Positions 1-5,555 are shown, counted from the stretch's first letter. The stretch is DNA of 6,981 bases from Caldiserica bacterium UBA4822 (GCA_002402295.1 DHFO01000065.1:8058-15038), one strand, 5' to 3'. Notes: a model not told the origin generated them from the sequence alone. Numbers and translations are program-made.

Positions 1-134
1 CCCGTGTCATTCAACGAATGGCTCAGCAGGAGGATGGCAGTGACTTCATCATTATACACGCAGTTGGTGCGAACGTTGCTGGTCAGATTGGGTCTATTAT
101 TGCCGGCGGTCTGATCTTTGCCCTTGTCCGCTAG
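1..134 (+). CDS. oadB: Sodium-pumping decarboxylase β subunit, C-terminal end (partial)
   Basis: The reading frame is open from base 3 and ends at TAG 132-134, giving the last 43 residues of a longer protein that begins outside the window. The tail has the sequence HAVGANVAGQIGS followed by a small, hydrophobic closing helix (IIAGGLIFALV). This matches the C-terminal signature of OadB/GcdB/MmdB proteins, usually written HAMGPNVAGxIGS. Members of this family are multi-pass inner-membrane proteins that couple decarboxylation of a biotin-bound carboxyl group to Na+ export. The acid substrate (oxaloacetate, methylmalonyl-CoA or glutaconyl-CoA) is set by the α subunit, which is not visible, so the symbol names the family only. 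A tiny membrane protein gene follows 9 bases later. I am confident of the family and cannot tell the substrate. Confidence 0.85.
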   Translation, partial: RVIQRMAQQEDGSDFIIIHAVGANVAGQIGSIIAGGLIFALVR

Positions 135-143
135 GTGGATATG

Positions 144-275
144 ATGGACACCCTGGTCGCAGAAAGTCTACGCATTAGCCTGACGAGCTACCTGTTGATC
201 TTTGGGGTGCTGGCGGTGTTCTATCTTCCTATCAAGCTGCTCTGGAAGATGCCGCCTCCCAGGGAAGGCTCGTAG
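144..275 (+). CDS. Small single-helix membrane protein, possible OadG-like γ subunit
   Basis: This 43-residue protein begins nine bases after the decarboxylase β stop. I chose ATG 144 because AGGTGG at 133-138 lies five bases upstream; GTG 135 and ATG 141 are in frame but sit on or too close to that site. After a short polar start (MDTLVAESLR) one hydrophobic stretch covers about residues 12-34, with prolines at 29 and 37-39, and a short charged tail follows (PREGS). OadG-type γ chains of sodium-pumping decarboxylases are small proteins with one N-terminal membrane helix that hold the complex together. The position and shape fit such a role, but this version lacks the longer cytoplasmic tail of typical γ chains and I see no His-rich metal-binding end. 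The identification rests on context and topology rather than on a motif. Confidence 0.55.
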   Translation: MDTLVAESLRISLTSYLLIFGVLAVFYLPIKLLWKMPPPREGS

Positions 276-317
276 TCAACTGGCAGGCCGTCTGCCCGAG
301 GAGCCAAAGGGGGAAGG

Positions 318-1190
318 GTGCACAAGCTGAGAGGGGTGCTTGCGGTAATCAGCGTCGTTGTTCTTGTGGCTATGTCTGGGTGCAATGGTCCCGAAGTGTC
401 GAGACCGGACATCATTTCATGCAGTATCCGGCCTGTGGCTCTGATGGCGCAGGCCATCGCCGGAAACTCTCTGGAAGTCCAGGTGCTGTCTGGGAGTAAT
501 GGCGCGCCTCTGTCAAATGCCAGGGAGCTGGTCCTCAGAGGAGCTGTTACATTTGAGGCGGGCATGCCTGCCGATGTGTGGTGCGCCGGTTTGCCATGTG
601 GTAATGCACTGCTGGTTGATCTCTCAACTGTGCTTGAGGACAAGCCGGCGAATGGCTCGTGGTTGTCGTTCCGGGATGCTGCCGCGATGGCGCGCCACAT
701 GCGTGATACACTCAGTGCGACGTACCCAGAGTTGAAAGGAACCTTCGATTCAGGCTACACTGCCCTTGTGGACGAGTGCAGCAAGGCAGACAGCAGGCTG
801 AAACAACTCGTATGGAAAGCTCGCTCACGTGCGTTTCTTGCGGCAGATGATGTCTGGAGCGGTGCAGCGCATGATTACGGGCTGTCCCTGATTATCCGAC
901 CAGAACTGAAGGACCTTGACCTGACCACCGAGGCGTCTGGCGGTATGATCGCGCAATGGGGGGCCACCCAGGGAACGCGCGTCGTGGTCGTTGATGTCAG
1001 ACGGGGGGAATCTGCTGCAATACAGCACCTTGCGAATGGCGTTGTCTTGTGTACTCTCGATCCCTTTGCAGGGAGTGGAGAGGGTTCGTTCGTGGAGTGG
1101 CTTGAAGCCGAGCATACGCTCCTGAGTTCGGCGCTGACTGACTGGGGTCAAGTCGTGGACGGGATCACAGCTCTCCCGAGAGCCGGGTGA
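318..1190 (+). CDS. Divergent ZnuA/TroA-fold (cluster A-I) solute-binding lipoprotein
   Basis: This 290-residue exported lipoprotein starts at GTG 318, preceded by a G-rich ribosome binding site (AGGGGG, 308-313). The start HKLR, the hydrophobic stretch 7-19 and the lipobox-like MSGC with Cys22 form a type II signal peptide. The mature part follows the metal-ion substrate-binding fold: a β-strand and helix at 31-56, a segment at 64-92 like the family's PH...ADvvvyvG region, a W-centred strand at 113-118, the long backbone helix at about 120-165, the FLAADDVW...DYGL block at 173-189, and the final helix at 257-273. The family's metal ligands appear replaced: PH becomes Pro64-Leu65, HxW becomes Gly113-x-Trp115, HdAf becomes Asp177, and the late Asp becomes Gly256. 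Cysteines 35, 89, 94, 153 and 245 are unusually many for the family. No ABC permease or ATPase is next to it. The fold is a reasonable call from pattern; the ligand and role are unknown. Confidence 0.6.
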   Translation: MHKLRGVLAVISVVVLVAMSGCNGPEVSRPDIISCSIRPVALMAQAIAGNSLEVQVLSGSNGAPLSNARELVLRGAVTFEAGMPADVWCAGLPCGNALLVDLSTVLEDKPANGSWLSFRDAAAMARHMRDTLSATYPELKGTFDSGYTALVDECSKADSRLKQLVWKARSRAFLAADDVWSGAAHDYGLSLIIRPELKDLDLTTEASGGMIAQWGATQGTRVVVVDVRRGESAAIQHLANGVVLCTLDPFAGSGEGSFVEWLEAEHTLLSSALTDWGQVVDGITALPRAG

Positions 1191-1198
1191 CTGTGACG

Positions 1199-1224
1199 GA
1201 GACTGCCGGTCTCGATTGTTCTTT
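1199..1224 (+). terminator. Weak possible terminator after the lipoprotein gene
   Basis: GAGAC (1199-1203) can pair with GTCTC (1209-1213), plus an inner T-G wobble, and a T-rich stretch ending in CTTT (to 1224) follows. The stem is short, and the T-rich stretch overlaps the -35 region of the next candidate promoter. It may only slow or partly end transcription from the upstream genes. Confidence 0.25.
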
Positions 1225-1245
1225 GCATACCTGTGTGCCTATACT
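1216..1245 (+). promoter_or_regulatory. Candidate σ70-type promoter for the por operon
   Basis: TATACT at 1240-1245 matches the -10 consensus at five of six bases. TTGTTC at 1216-1221, 18 bases upstream, matches the -35 consensus at its first three bases. Transcription would start near 1252, leaving a leader of about 130 bases before porG. There is no other gene in the 194-base gap 1191-1384, so a promoter is expected here. The -35 box is weak. Confidence 0.5.
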
Positions 1246-1262
1246 GATCTTGTTTGAGATCA
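1245..1262. repeat. Inverted repeat at the expected transcription start, possible operator
   Basis: TGATCT (1245-1250) and AGATCA (1257-1262) are exact reverse complements separated by six bases. The repeat begins on the last base of the -10 box and covers the expected start point, where a repressor would block initiation. It could equally form a small hairpin at the 5' end of the transcript. No regulator gene is visible in the window to pair with it. Confidence 0.35.
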
Positions 1263-1332
1263 AGCCCGGGAATTGGCACGGTGAGGAAAACGCTGTACTG
1301 GCCGGTTTACGGGAGGGCAGGTTCGGAACAGA

Positions 1333-1380
1333 GTGTGGGGGTTGTCTCATAGTCCCGCACCGAGTACTATGAGGGGAGGA
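1333..1380 (+). promoter_or_regulatory. Possible H-type pseudoknot touching the porG ribosome binding site
   Basis: CTCATAGT (1346-1353) and ACTATGAG (1366-1373) are exact reverse complements of eight bases with a 12-base loop. The loop segment CCCGCAC (1354-1360) can pair with GTGTGGG (1333-1339) upstream, seven pairs including one G-T wobble. Together these make a pseudoknot with a six-base first loop, no gap between the helices and a five-base last loop. The second helix ends on the first G of the GGGGAGGA ribosome binding site (1373-1380), which lies five bases before the GTG start of porG. Such a layout could control access of ribosomes. This is read from base pairing only. Confidence 0.35.
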
Positions 1381-1384
1381 AAAA

Positions 1385-1951
1385 GTGAACGGAGTCTACG
1401 AAGTCAGGATGCACGGTAGAGCAGGACAGGGGGCAAAGTCTGGATCACAGCTGCTGGCCGAAGCAGCGTTTCGTGAGGGCAAGTACATCCAGTCATTCCC
1501 TGAATATGGGTCTGAGCGCCGGGGCGCACCGACGGTGTCGTACACGAAGATTACTGACACCATACTCAAGAGCCACGAACCGATCGTGAACCCAGACGTA
1601 GTCATGGTGCTGGACTTTGGCATTATGCGGTCAATAGATGTTGCCGCAGGGCTGCGCGAGTCAGGAATCCTCATCGTGAACACGAAAGTCTGCTCACCGG
1701 AGATCAAGAAGCTAGCCAACTTTAACGGCCCGCTCTACGGAGTGGATGCTACAGGGATCTCGATGGAGTTGCTGGGCATGGACACTCCCAACGTCCCCAT
1801 GCTGGGGGCTCTGCTGAAACTGACGAGCATCGTGAGCATGGAGTCACTCGAGATCGTCATCCGTGAGCACTTCCTGCCGAAGATCGGCGAAGAAAAGGTT
1901 CAGAAGAACATAGAGATGCTTCGGAGAGGTTATCAGGAGGTTTTCGAATGA
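1385..1951 (+). CDS. porG: Pyruvate:ferredoxin oxidoreductase, γ subunit
   Basis: This 188-residue cytoplasmic protein is the γ chain of a four-subunit 2-oxoacid:ferredoxin oxidoreductase, which converts pyruvate and CoA to acetyl-CoA, CO2 and reduced ferredoxin. The N-terminus has the family's glycine-rich loop (GRAGQGAKSG, residues 11-20) and then the FPEYGSERRGAPT block (38-50), a typical POR γ signature. The length is normal for the subunit. The start is GTG 1385, with GGAGG (1375-1379) five bases upstream. The last four bases, ATGA, are shared with the start of porD, so translation is probably coupled. It is the first gene of a tight γ-δ-α-β cluster, the order seen in thermophilic and other anaerobic PORs. 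Pyruvate is inferred as substrate because the α and β subunits look like pyruvate-type enzymes; other 2-oxoacids are less likely but not excluded. Confidence 0.92.
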   Translation: MNGVYEVRMHGRAGQGAKSGSQLLAEAAFREGKYIQSFPEYGSERRGAPTVSYTKITDTILKSHEPIVNPDVVMVLDFGIMRSIDVAAGLRESGILIVNTKVCSPEIKKLANFNGPLYGVDATGISMELLGMDTPNVPMLGALLKLTSIVSMESLEIVIREHFLPKIGEEKVQKNIEMLRRGYQEVFE

Positions 1952-2298
1952 GCAGCAAGAAGAGTTGGCACGAACTTGAAGTTGGTGTTGTCCTTCCTCC
2001 TGCTACATCGGTGGGTTACAAGACCGGTGGCTGGCGCGTGTTCCGTCCTGTCTGGGACGCCTCTCAGTGCATCCACTGCATGATATGCGTCAACTACTGC
2101 CCGGATATGGCAATTCCAATCGAGAAATCGGAGCAAGGTGCTGTGGGCAAGGGCGGCCGCGTGTATAAGGGTGCAGTTCGCAAGGAAACCAACTTTGACT
2201 ACTGCAAGGGCTGCGGTATCTGCGCCACCGAGTGCCCCAGCAAGTGCCTTACCATGATTCGTGAGGAAGAGGCTGAGCAAGCGTCCTGCAAGCTGTGA
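1948..2298 (+). CDS. porD: Pyruvate:ferredoxin oxidoreductase, δ subunit (2[4Fe-4S])
   Basis: This 116-residue ferredoxin-like subunit carries electrons between the thiamine site of POR and external ferredoxin. Residues 29-36 (WRVFRPVW) fit the usual TGxWRxxRP lead-in of PorD. Cysteines 41, 44, 47 and 51 (CxxCxxCxxxCP) and 86, 89, 92 and 96 (a second CxxCxxCxxxCP) bind two [4Fe-4S] clusters. Additional cysteines sit at 100, where PorD proteins usually have a small non-ligand residue (CPSKC), and at 114 near the end. The segment 60-85 between the clusters is basic and glycine-rich. The ATG overlaps the porG stop by four bases, and AGGAGG lies just upstream inside the end of porG (1935-1940). 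The gene is followed after 16 bases by porA. The assignment is secure; whether Cys100 matters is unknown. Confidence 0.93.
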   Translation: MSSKKSWHELEVGVVLPPATSVGYKTGGWRVFRPVWDASQCIHCMICVNYCPDMAIPIEKSEQGAVGKGGRVYKGAVRKETNFDYCKGCGICATECPSKCLTMIREEEAEQASCKL

Positions 2299-2304
2299 GG
2301 AGGG
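2298..2304 (+). promoter_or_regulatory. Ribosome binding site fixing the porA start
   Basis: AGGAGGG begins on the last base of the porD stop codon and lies ten bases before ATG 2315. An in-frame upstream start at 2261 would add 18 residues lying inside porD and has no comparable site, and ATG 2324 is too far away. ATG 2315 also gives the usual PorA N-terminus. Confidence 0.7.
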
Positions 2305-2314
2305 AGACAGAGAC

Positions 2315-3484
2315 ATGGGAGTCATGAAAGCAATTACAGGTGCTGAAGCAGCTGCAGAGGCAATGAGGCAGATCAACCCGGACGTCGTGGTGGCTTATCC
2401 AATTACGCCCCAGACACCCATTGTTGAGCAGTTCGCCAAGTTCGTCGCGAACGGAGTGGTGGATACAGAAATGGTGCCCGTAGAATCGGAGCACTCAGCA
2501 ATGTCTGCAACGGTCGGCGCAGAAGCGGCGGGCGCAAGAGCCATGTCTGCGACGTCTTCCCAGGGGCTTGCCCTCATGTGGGAAATTGTAGCAGCCACGC
2601 CGGGTCTCCGTCTGCCTGTGGTGATGTCACTGGTGAACCGGACGCTGTCTGCCCCGCTGAACATTCATTGTGACCACTCGGATGTCATGGGCGTCACCAC
2701 ACTGGGATGGATCCAGATCTTCAGTGAGAACGCTCAGGAAGTCTACGAGAACCTGCCGCTTGCAGTGCGTGTCGCAGAGGATCCAAGGATTCAACTGCCG
2801 GCAATGGTGAATCAGGATGGGTTCATCACGAGCCATGCTGTTGAGCCGGTGGAGATCTTCGAGGACGATGCAATACGCAGATATGTTGGAGTTCGTTCGA
2901 TGGAGCGTGCCCTCCTCGACCTTAACCACGTTGAGACGATAGGCGCCATGGTTCTCCCGGACTATCTCCTTGAGGTGAAGAGAGCGCAGGAAGAAGCAAT
3001 GTCGCATGTGTTCGAGGTCTATACTGAGGCCGGTAGAGAGTTGACGGCAATCACTGGGCACGCGTATCCGTTCTTCGAAACGTACAAGACAGAGGATGCG
3101 GAAGCTGTCATTGTGGTTCTCAATTCCGCTGCCGGTACAGCCAAGGTAGCGGTTGACGCTATGCGTGCGAAGGGCAAGAAAGTGGGTGTGCTGAAGCCTA
3201 TCCTGTTCCGTCCATTCCCATATGCCGCAGTTCGTGAAGCGCTGAGGAAGGTGCCGGTGGTAGGTGTTCTTGACCGGTCCATGGACTTCGGCGCGTATGC
3301 GCCAGTCTATTCTGAGATCCGGAACGTACTCTACGATGTGGATCAGCGACCCGCAACTCAGAGTTACATCTACGGGCTTGGCGGGAGAGACATCATGTCG
3401 ACAGAGCTGGAGTCGGTATTTGACGAGCTGCTGGGCGGTACGGTGGATCCCGAGCATCAGCGCTACGTCGGGTTGAGGGAGTAG
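2315..3484 (+). CDS. porA: Pyruvate:ferredoxin oxidoreductase, α subunit
   Basis: This 389-residue protein is the α chain of POR, which carries part of the thiamine pyrophosphate and pyruvate-binding pocket. It opens with the pattern VMKAITGAEAAAEAM, then YPITPQT at residues 28-34, whose Thr31 corresponds to the substrate-contacting threonine of YPITPSS in the Desulfovibrio enzyme. VESEHSA (56-62) supplies the glutamate (Glu59) that normally activates the thiamine ring. Arg109 in NRTLSAPLNI corresponds to the pyruvate-carboxylate-binding arginine. DxGF at about 168 continues the typical domain I ending, and domain II covers about 250-370. The length is standard. Five bases separate its stop from the porB start. 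Nothing appears truncated. The conserved Thr and Arg are the reason I favour pyruvate over branched-chain or aryl 2-oxoacids. Confidence 0.93.
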   Translation: MGVMKAITGAEAAAEAMRQINPDVVVAYPITPQTPIVEQFAKFVANGVVDTEMVPVESEHSAMSATVGAEAAGARAMSATSSQGLALMWEIVAATPGLRLPVVMSLVNRTLSAPLNIHCDHSDVMGVTTLGWIQIFSENAQEVYENLPLAVRVAEDPRIQLPAMVNQDGFITSHAVEPVEIFEDDAIRRYVGVRSMERALLDLNHVETIGAMVLPDYLLEVKRAQEEAMSHVFEVYTEAGRELTAITGHAYPFFETYKTEDAEAVIVVLNSAAGTAKVAVDAMRAKGKKVGVLKPILFRPFPYAAVREALRKVPVVGVLDRSMDFGAYAPVYSEIRNVLYDVDQRPATQSYIYGLGGRDIMSTELESVFDELLGGTVDPEHQRYVGLRE

Positions 3485-3489
3485 TTGAG

Positions 3490-4434
3490 ATGCCTACACT
3501 TCAAGACATTGCACTGAAAACGGATGGGGTTGATGCTCGTCTTGTGTCAGGGCATCGGATGTGTGCCGGCTGCGGGATCCCAGCGGTAGTGAAGACAGTA
3601 TTGGCTGCGTCGGACAAACCGGTCATTGTACTGAATGCGACCGGGTGTCTCGAGGTGACCAGTGCGGTCTACCCATTTACTGCATGGAATACTCCTTGGA
3701 TGCATCTGACGTTTGAAAACGCCGCTGCAGTTGCGGCGGGCGTAGAATCAGCGTATAAAGCCCTGAAACGTCGTGGAAGAGTAGAAGAAGACATCAACAT
3801 TCTTGCCGTGGGAGGGGATGGTGGTACCTACGACATCGGATTCCAGGCACTGTCGGGAGCACTTGAGCGGCGCCACAAGTTCATGTATCTGGCGTATGAC
3901 AACGAGGGCTACATGAATACCGGAAACCAGCGCAGTGGAGCTACTCCATTTGGCGCCAGCACGACGACAGTACCGGCCGGAACCGCCAGTTTCGGCAAGG
4001 CGCAGTGGCGGAAGAATCTCGTAGAGATTGCTGCTGCACATCGCATTCCATATGTAGGGCAGGCGGCAGTGCACAATACGCTGGACCTCTACAAGAAAGC
4101 TGAGAAGGGATTCAAGGCGGACGGGCCAGCTGTTCTTGCTGTGCTGCAACCGTGCACCACCAACTGGGCGTATGATCCCGCCCTGACCATGCAGTATTCC
4201 AAACTCGCTGTCGAAACGAACTTCTGGCCCCTGTACGAAGTCGAAAACGGGGTCGTCCACATCAACGTGAAACCGGCCAAACGGAGGCCGGTGGAGGACT
4301 TCCTCAAGGGGCAGAGTCGCTTCAAGCACCTGTTCAAGACGGAAAACCAGCATCTCATTGCTGAAATGCAACAGATGATCGATGACGAGTGGACACGGCT
4401 GGTCAAGTTGGAGGAGACCGGCGTTCAGCTCTAA
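3490..4434 (+). CDS. porB: Pyruvate:ferredoxin oxidoreductase, β subunit (TPP, [4Fe-4S])
   Basis: This 314-residue protein is the β chain of POR, which binds thiamine pyrophosphate-Mg and the cluster closest to it. Cys25 and Cys28 (MCAGCG), Cys53 (ATGCLEV) and Cys222 (QPCTTNW) match the four ligands of the proximal [4Fe-4S] cluster. GDGGTYDIG at 109-117 is the start of the thiamine-Mg motif, completed by Asn138 and the block YDNEGYMNTGNQRSG (136-150). The length is as expected. The ATG follows the porA stop by five bases with GAGGGAG (3475-3481) as ribosome binding site, and it closes the operon, with a strong hairpin 23 bases after the stop. All catalytic features I can check are present, so the enzyme should be active. 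Confidence 0.94.
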   Translation: MPTLQDIALKTDGVDARLVSGHRMCAGCGIPAVVKTVLAASDKPVIVLNATGCLEVTSAVYPFTAWNTPWMHLTFENAAAVAAGVESAYKALKRRGRVEEDINILAVGGDGGTYDIGFQALSGALERRHKFMYLAYDNEGYMNTGNQRSGATPFGASTTTVPAGTASFGKAQWRKNLVEIAAAHRIPYVGQAAVHNTLDLYKKAEKGFKADGPAVLAVLQPCTTNWAYDPALTMQYSKLAVETNFWPLYEVENGVVHINVKPAKRRPVEDFLKGQSRFKHLFKTENQHLIAEMQQMIDDEWTRLVKLEETGVQL

Positions 4435-4448
4435 ATCACGCCAAGTCG

Positions 4449-4476
4449 TTGCATTCATCGGCCCACCGGGTACAAT
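4449..4476 (+). promoter_or_regulatory. Candidate promoter for the flavodoxin gene, inside the terminator
   Basis: TTGCAT (4449-4454) and TACAAT (4471-4476) are spaced by 16 bases. The -10 box matches consensus at five of six positions and lies in the unpaired loop of the por terminator hairpin. Transcription would start near 4483, about 27 bases ahead of GTG 4510. The -35 box is weak (three of six). Confidence 0.4.
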
Positions 4477-4490
4477 GGCGGTGGGCCGAT
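4457..4490 (+). terminator. Terminator hairpin of the por operon
   Basis: ATCGGCCCACCG (4457-4468) is the exact reverse complement of CGGTGGGCCGAT (4479-4490), giving a 12-bp G+C-rich stem with a ten-base loop. It sits 23 bases after the porB stop. The following T-run is short (TTT, at 4490-4492), so termination may be incomplete or need a factor. The complementary strand has no T-run either, so it serves the forward genes. Confidence 0.65.
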
Positions 4491-4509
4491 TTGCTATAGG
4501 GGTGGACGC

Positions 4510-5436
4510 GTGGCAACAGTAACAGTGTTTTACTCCGTGACAGGAGTGTCCCGACTGGTTGCTGAAGGGGCATCGTCCTCCCTCGGGTCGCCTCTCTATG
4601 CCCTGACAGACAGGTTCAGTTGGCAGCCCGAGGGATGGAAAAGGTCCGCTCGGAAAGCGGTGGGTAGTTTTGAACTTGGGGAGCTGACCACGGGGAATGT
4701 CACATTCGAGAGAGGTGACCGGCTCATTGTTGTCTCTCCCTACTGGGGCGGTCCTGTCGTACCGGCTGTATCTGGATTCATCCGGGCAGTGGATCTGACT
4801 GGGGTGTCTGTCGTGCTTGTGGTGGTGCGAAGGGTTGGTGGTGGTGAGGACCTGGCTGCCCAGTTCTCGGACGATGTCATCCGGCAGGGCGCCACCGTGG
4901 CCGGTATATTCTTCGTGTCCACTTGGATGCGCGGGCGGCGGCAGCTCCGGCAGCTCGGATCGCGCATCGGACAGAGGATAAGCAAGATGGGTGGCAGCAC
5001 GTCCTGGAGCCTGCAGGAAGAGTTGGGTCGTGCTATCGACCGTAAGGAAGAAACGCGGGAGCGATGTCGCCAGTTGGTCGGCATGACGCCCGACCAGAGG
5101 CTCAAGAAGCTGTTCGGCTCGCTAGCTGCCGGTGACGCGGCACAGGTTCAGGCACTTCAGCGGTTACATCGAGTGTATACTGGCGTCGTCTATGAAGGGC
5201 CGGGTGCAAGTCTCACCGGGTTAAAGCCGGAGCAGCTTCTGGACTATGCTGCCCTGGTGCGCGCTGTCGCAGACCTCGTCGGGGCGGAACAGGCCGCTCT
5301 CGAAGGCTACCGATTGATGGAGAACCAGTTCGCCTGTCAGATGGATGTTGTTCAGAGCATGCAGGTCCTCACGAGGACGCAGCTTCAACACTGCAGAAAG
5401 GTACAACGCCTTTCTTCCCGACTGAGCCGTCAGTAG
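4510..5436 (+). CDS. Flavodoxin-like domain fused to an unknown helical C-terminal region
   Basis: This 308-residue protein has a flavodoxin-like first half. The N-terminal strand VTVFYSVTG runs into the FMN-phosphate loop S9-x-T11-G12-x-S14. A second block, DRLIVVSPYWGGPVVPAVSGF (70-90), is the usual strand plus the SPxWGG flavin loop, and VVLVVVRRVGGG (101-112) is the next strand and loop. Residues 36-53 (rich in Trp, Lys and Arg) resemble the insert found in flavodoxin-like family proteins. From about residue 165 to the end the sequence is charged and helical with no motif I recognise; no ferritin-type ExxH pair or cysteine cluster is present. True flavodoxins are about 140-180 residues, so the tail nearly doubles the protein. 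It starts at GTG 4510 with AGGGG (4498-4502) seven bases upstream. It may carry electrons for the adjacent POR or act in another redox role; this is inference from position. Confidence 0.65.
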   Translation: MATVTVFYSVTGVSRLVAEGASSSLGSPLYALTDRFSWQPEGWKRSARKAVGSFELGELTTGNVTFERGDRLIVVSPYWGGPVVPAVSGFIRAVDLTGVSVVLVVVRRVGGGEDLAAQFSDDVIRQGATVAGIFFVSTWMRGRRQLRQLGSRIGQRISKMGGSTSWSLQEELGRAIDRKEETRERCRQLVGMTPDQRLKKLFGSLAAGDAAQVQALQRLHRVYTGVVYEGPGASLTGLKPEQLLDYAALVRAVADLVGAEQAALEGYRLMENQFACQMDVVQSMQVLTRTQLQHCRKVQRLSSRLSRQ

Positions 5437-5471
5437 TCGCGCCGTGCCCGGACCCGTCTCTTTTTAGCGTG

Positions 5472-5498
5472 TTGACATTGGCTCCATTGTGATACGCT
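5472..5498 (+). promoter_or_regulatory. Candidate promoter of the Fe-S assembly operon
   Basis: TTGACA (5472-5477) is a perfect -35 box. TACGCT (5493-5498) is a poor -10 match but is preceded by TGA at 5490-5492, giving an extended -10 with a 15-base spacer. The spacer carries an imperfect dyad, ACATTGG-CT-CCATTGT (5475-5490), and the whole element is flanked by AGCGTGT/ATACGCT (5466-5472 and 5492-5498), seven pairs with one wobble. The dyad could be an operator. The gap 5437-5555 holds no gene; it also contains a T-run at 5461-5465 with no clear stem before it. Confidence 0.45.
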
Positions 5499-5544
5499 GG
5501 ATGAGGATATTCGCTTGTGCAGCTGTTGCTGGCAGGCGGAAAAT

Positions 5545-5549
5545 GGAGG
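5545..5549 (+). promoter_or_regulatory. Ribosome binding site fixing the desulfurase start
   Basis: GGAGG lies six bases before ATG 5556. An in-frame GTG at 5517 would add 13 residues upstream, but the protein then would not begin with the family's IYLDN strand and there is no good site ahead of it. ATG 5556 is therefore preferred. Confidence 0.75.
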
Positions 5550-5555
5550 CAGACA

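Noticed and set aside
282..296. Hairpin GGCAG-N5-CTGCC between the small membrane gene and the lipoprotein
   Set aside because: The five-pair stem has no T-run after it, so it is not a terminator, and nothing else supports a role.
221..700. A 159-codon antisense ORF over the lipoprotein signal region
   Set aside because: The forward frame has a signal peptide, lipobox and family pattern; the reverse frame is low-complexity and has no recognisable domain.
1187..1372. A 61-codon ORF in the gap before porG
   Set aside because: It begins on GTG overlapping the lipoprotein stop without a ribosome binding site, covers the candidate promoter and leader structures, and has no recognisable protein pattern.
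2261..2314. An 18-residue N-terminal extension of PorA
   Set aside because: The extension lies inside porD and lacks a ribosome binding site; ATG 2315 has a strong one and gives the usual PorA start.
2627..3457. A 276-codon ORF antisense to porA
   Set aside because: porA has full family motifs in its own frame. The antisense frame has no family signature and is a shadow of the codon pattern.
3748..4458. A 236-codon ORF antisense to porB
   Set aside because: It mirrors porB, whose cluster and thiamine motifs are intact, and runs into the terminator stem. No protein pattern is recognisable.
5421..5434. Hairpin ACTGA-GCCG-TCAGT at the end of the flavodoxin-like gene
   Set aside because: The stem is only five pairs, lies over the stop codon and is followed by G+C-rich sequence; the T-run at 5461-5465 is too far away to form a terminator with it.
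5517..5555. A 13-residue N-terminal extension of the desulfurase from GTG 5517
   Set aside because: GGAGG at 5545-5549 directs ATG 5556, which begins with the normal IYLDN strand.
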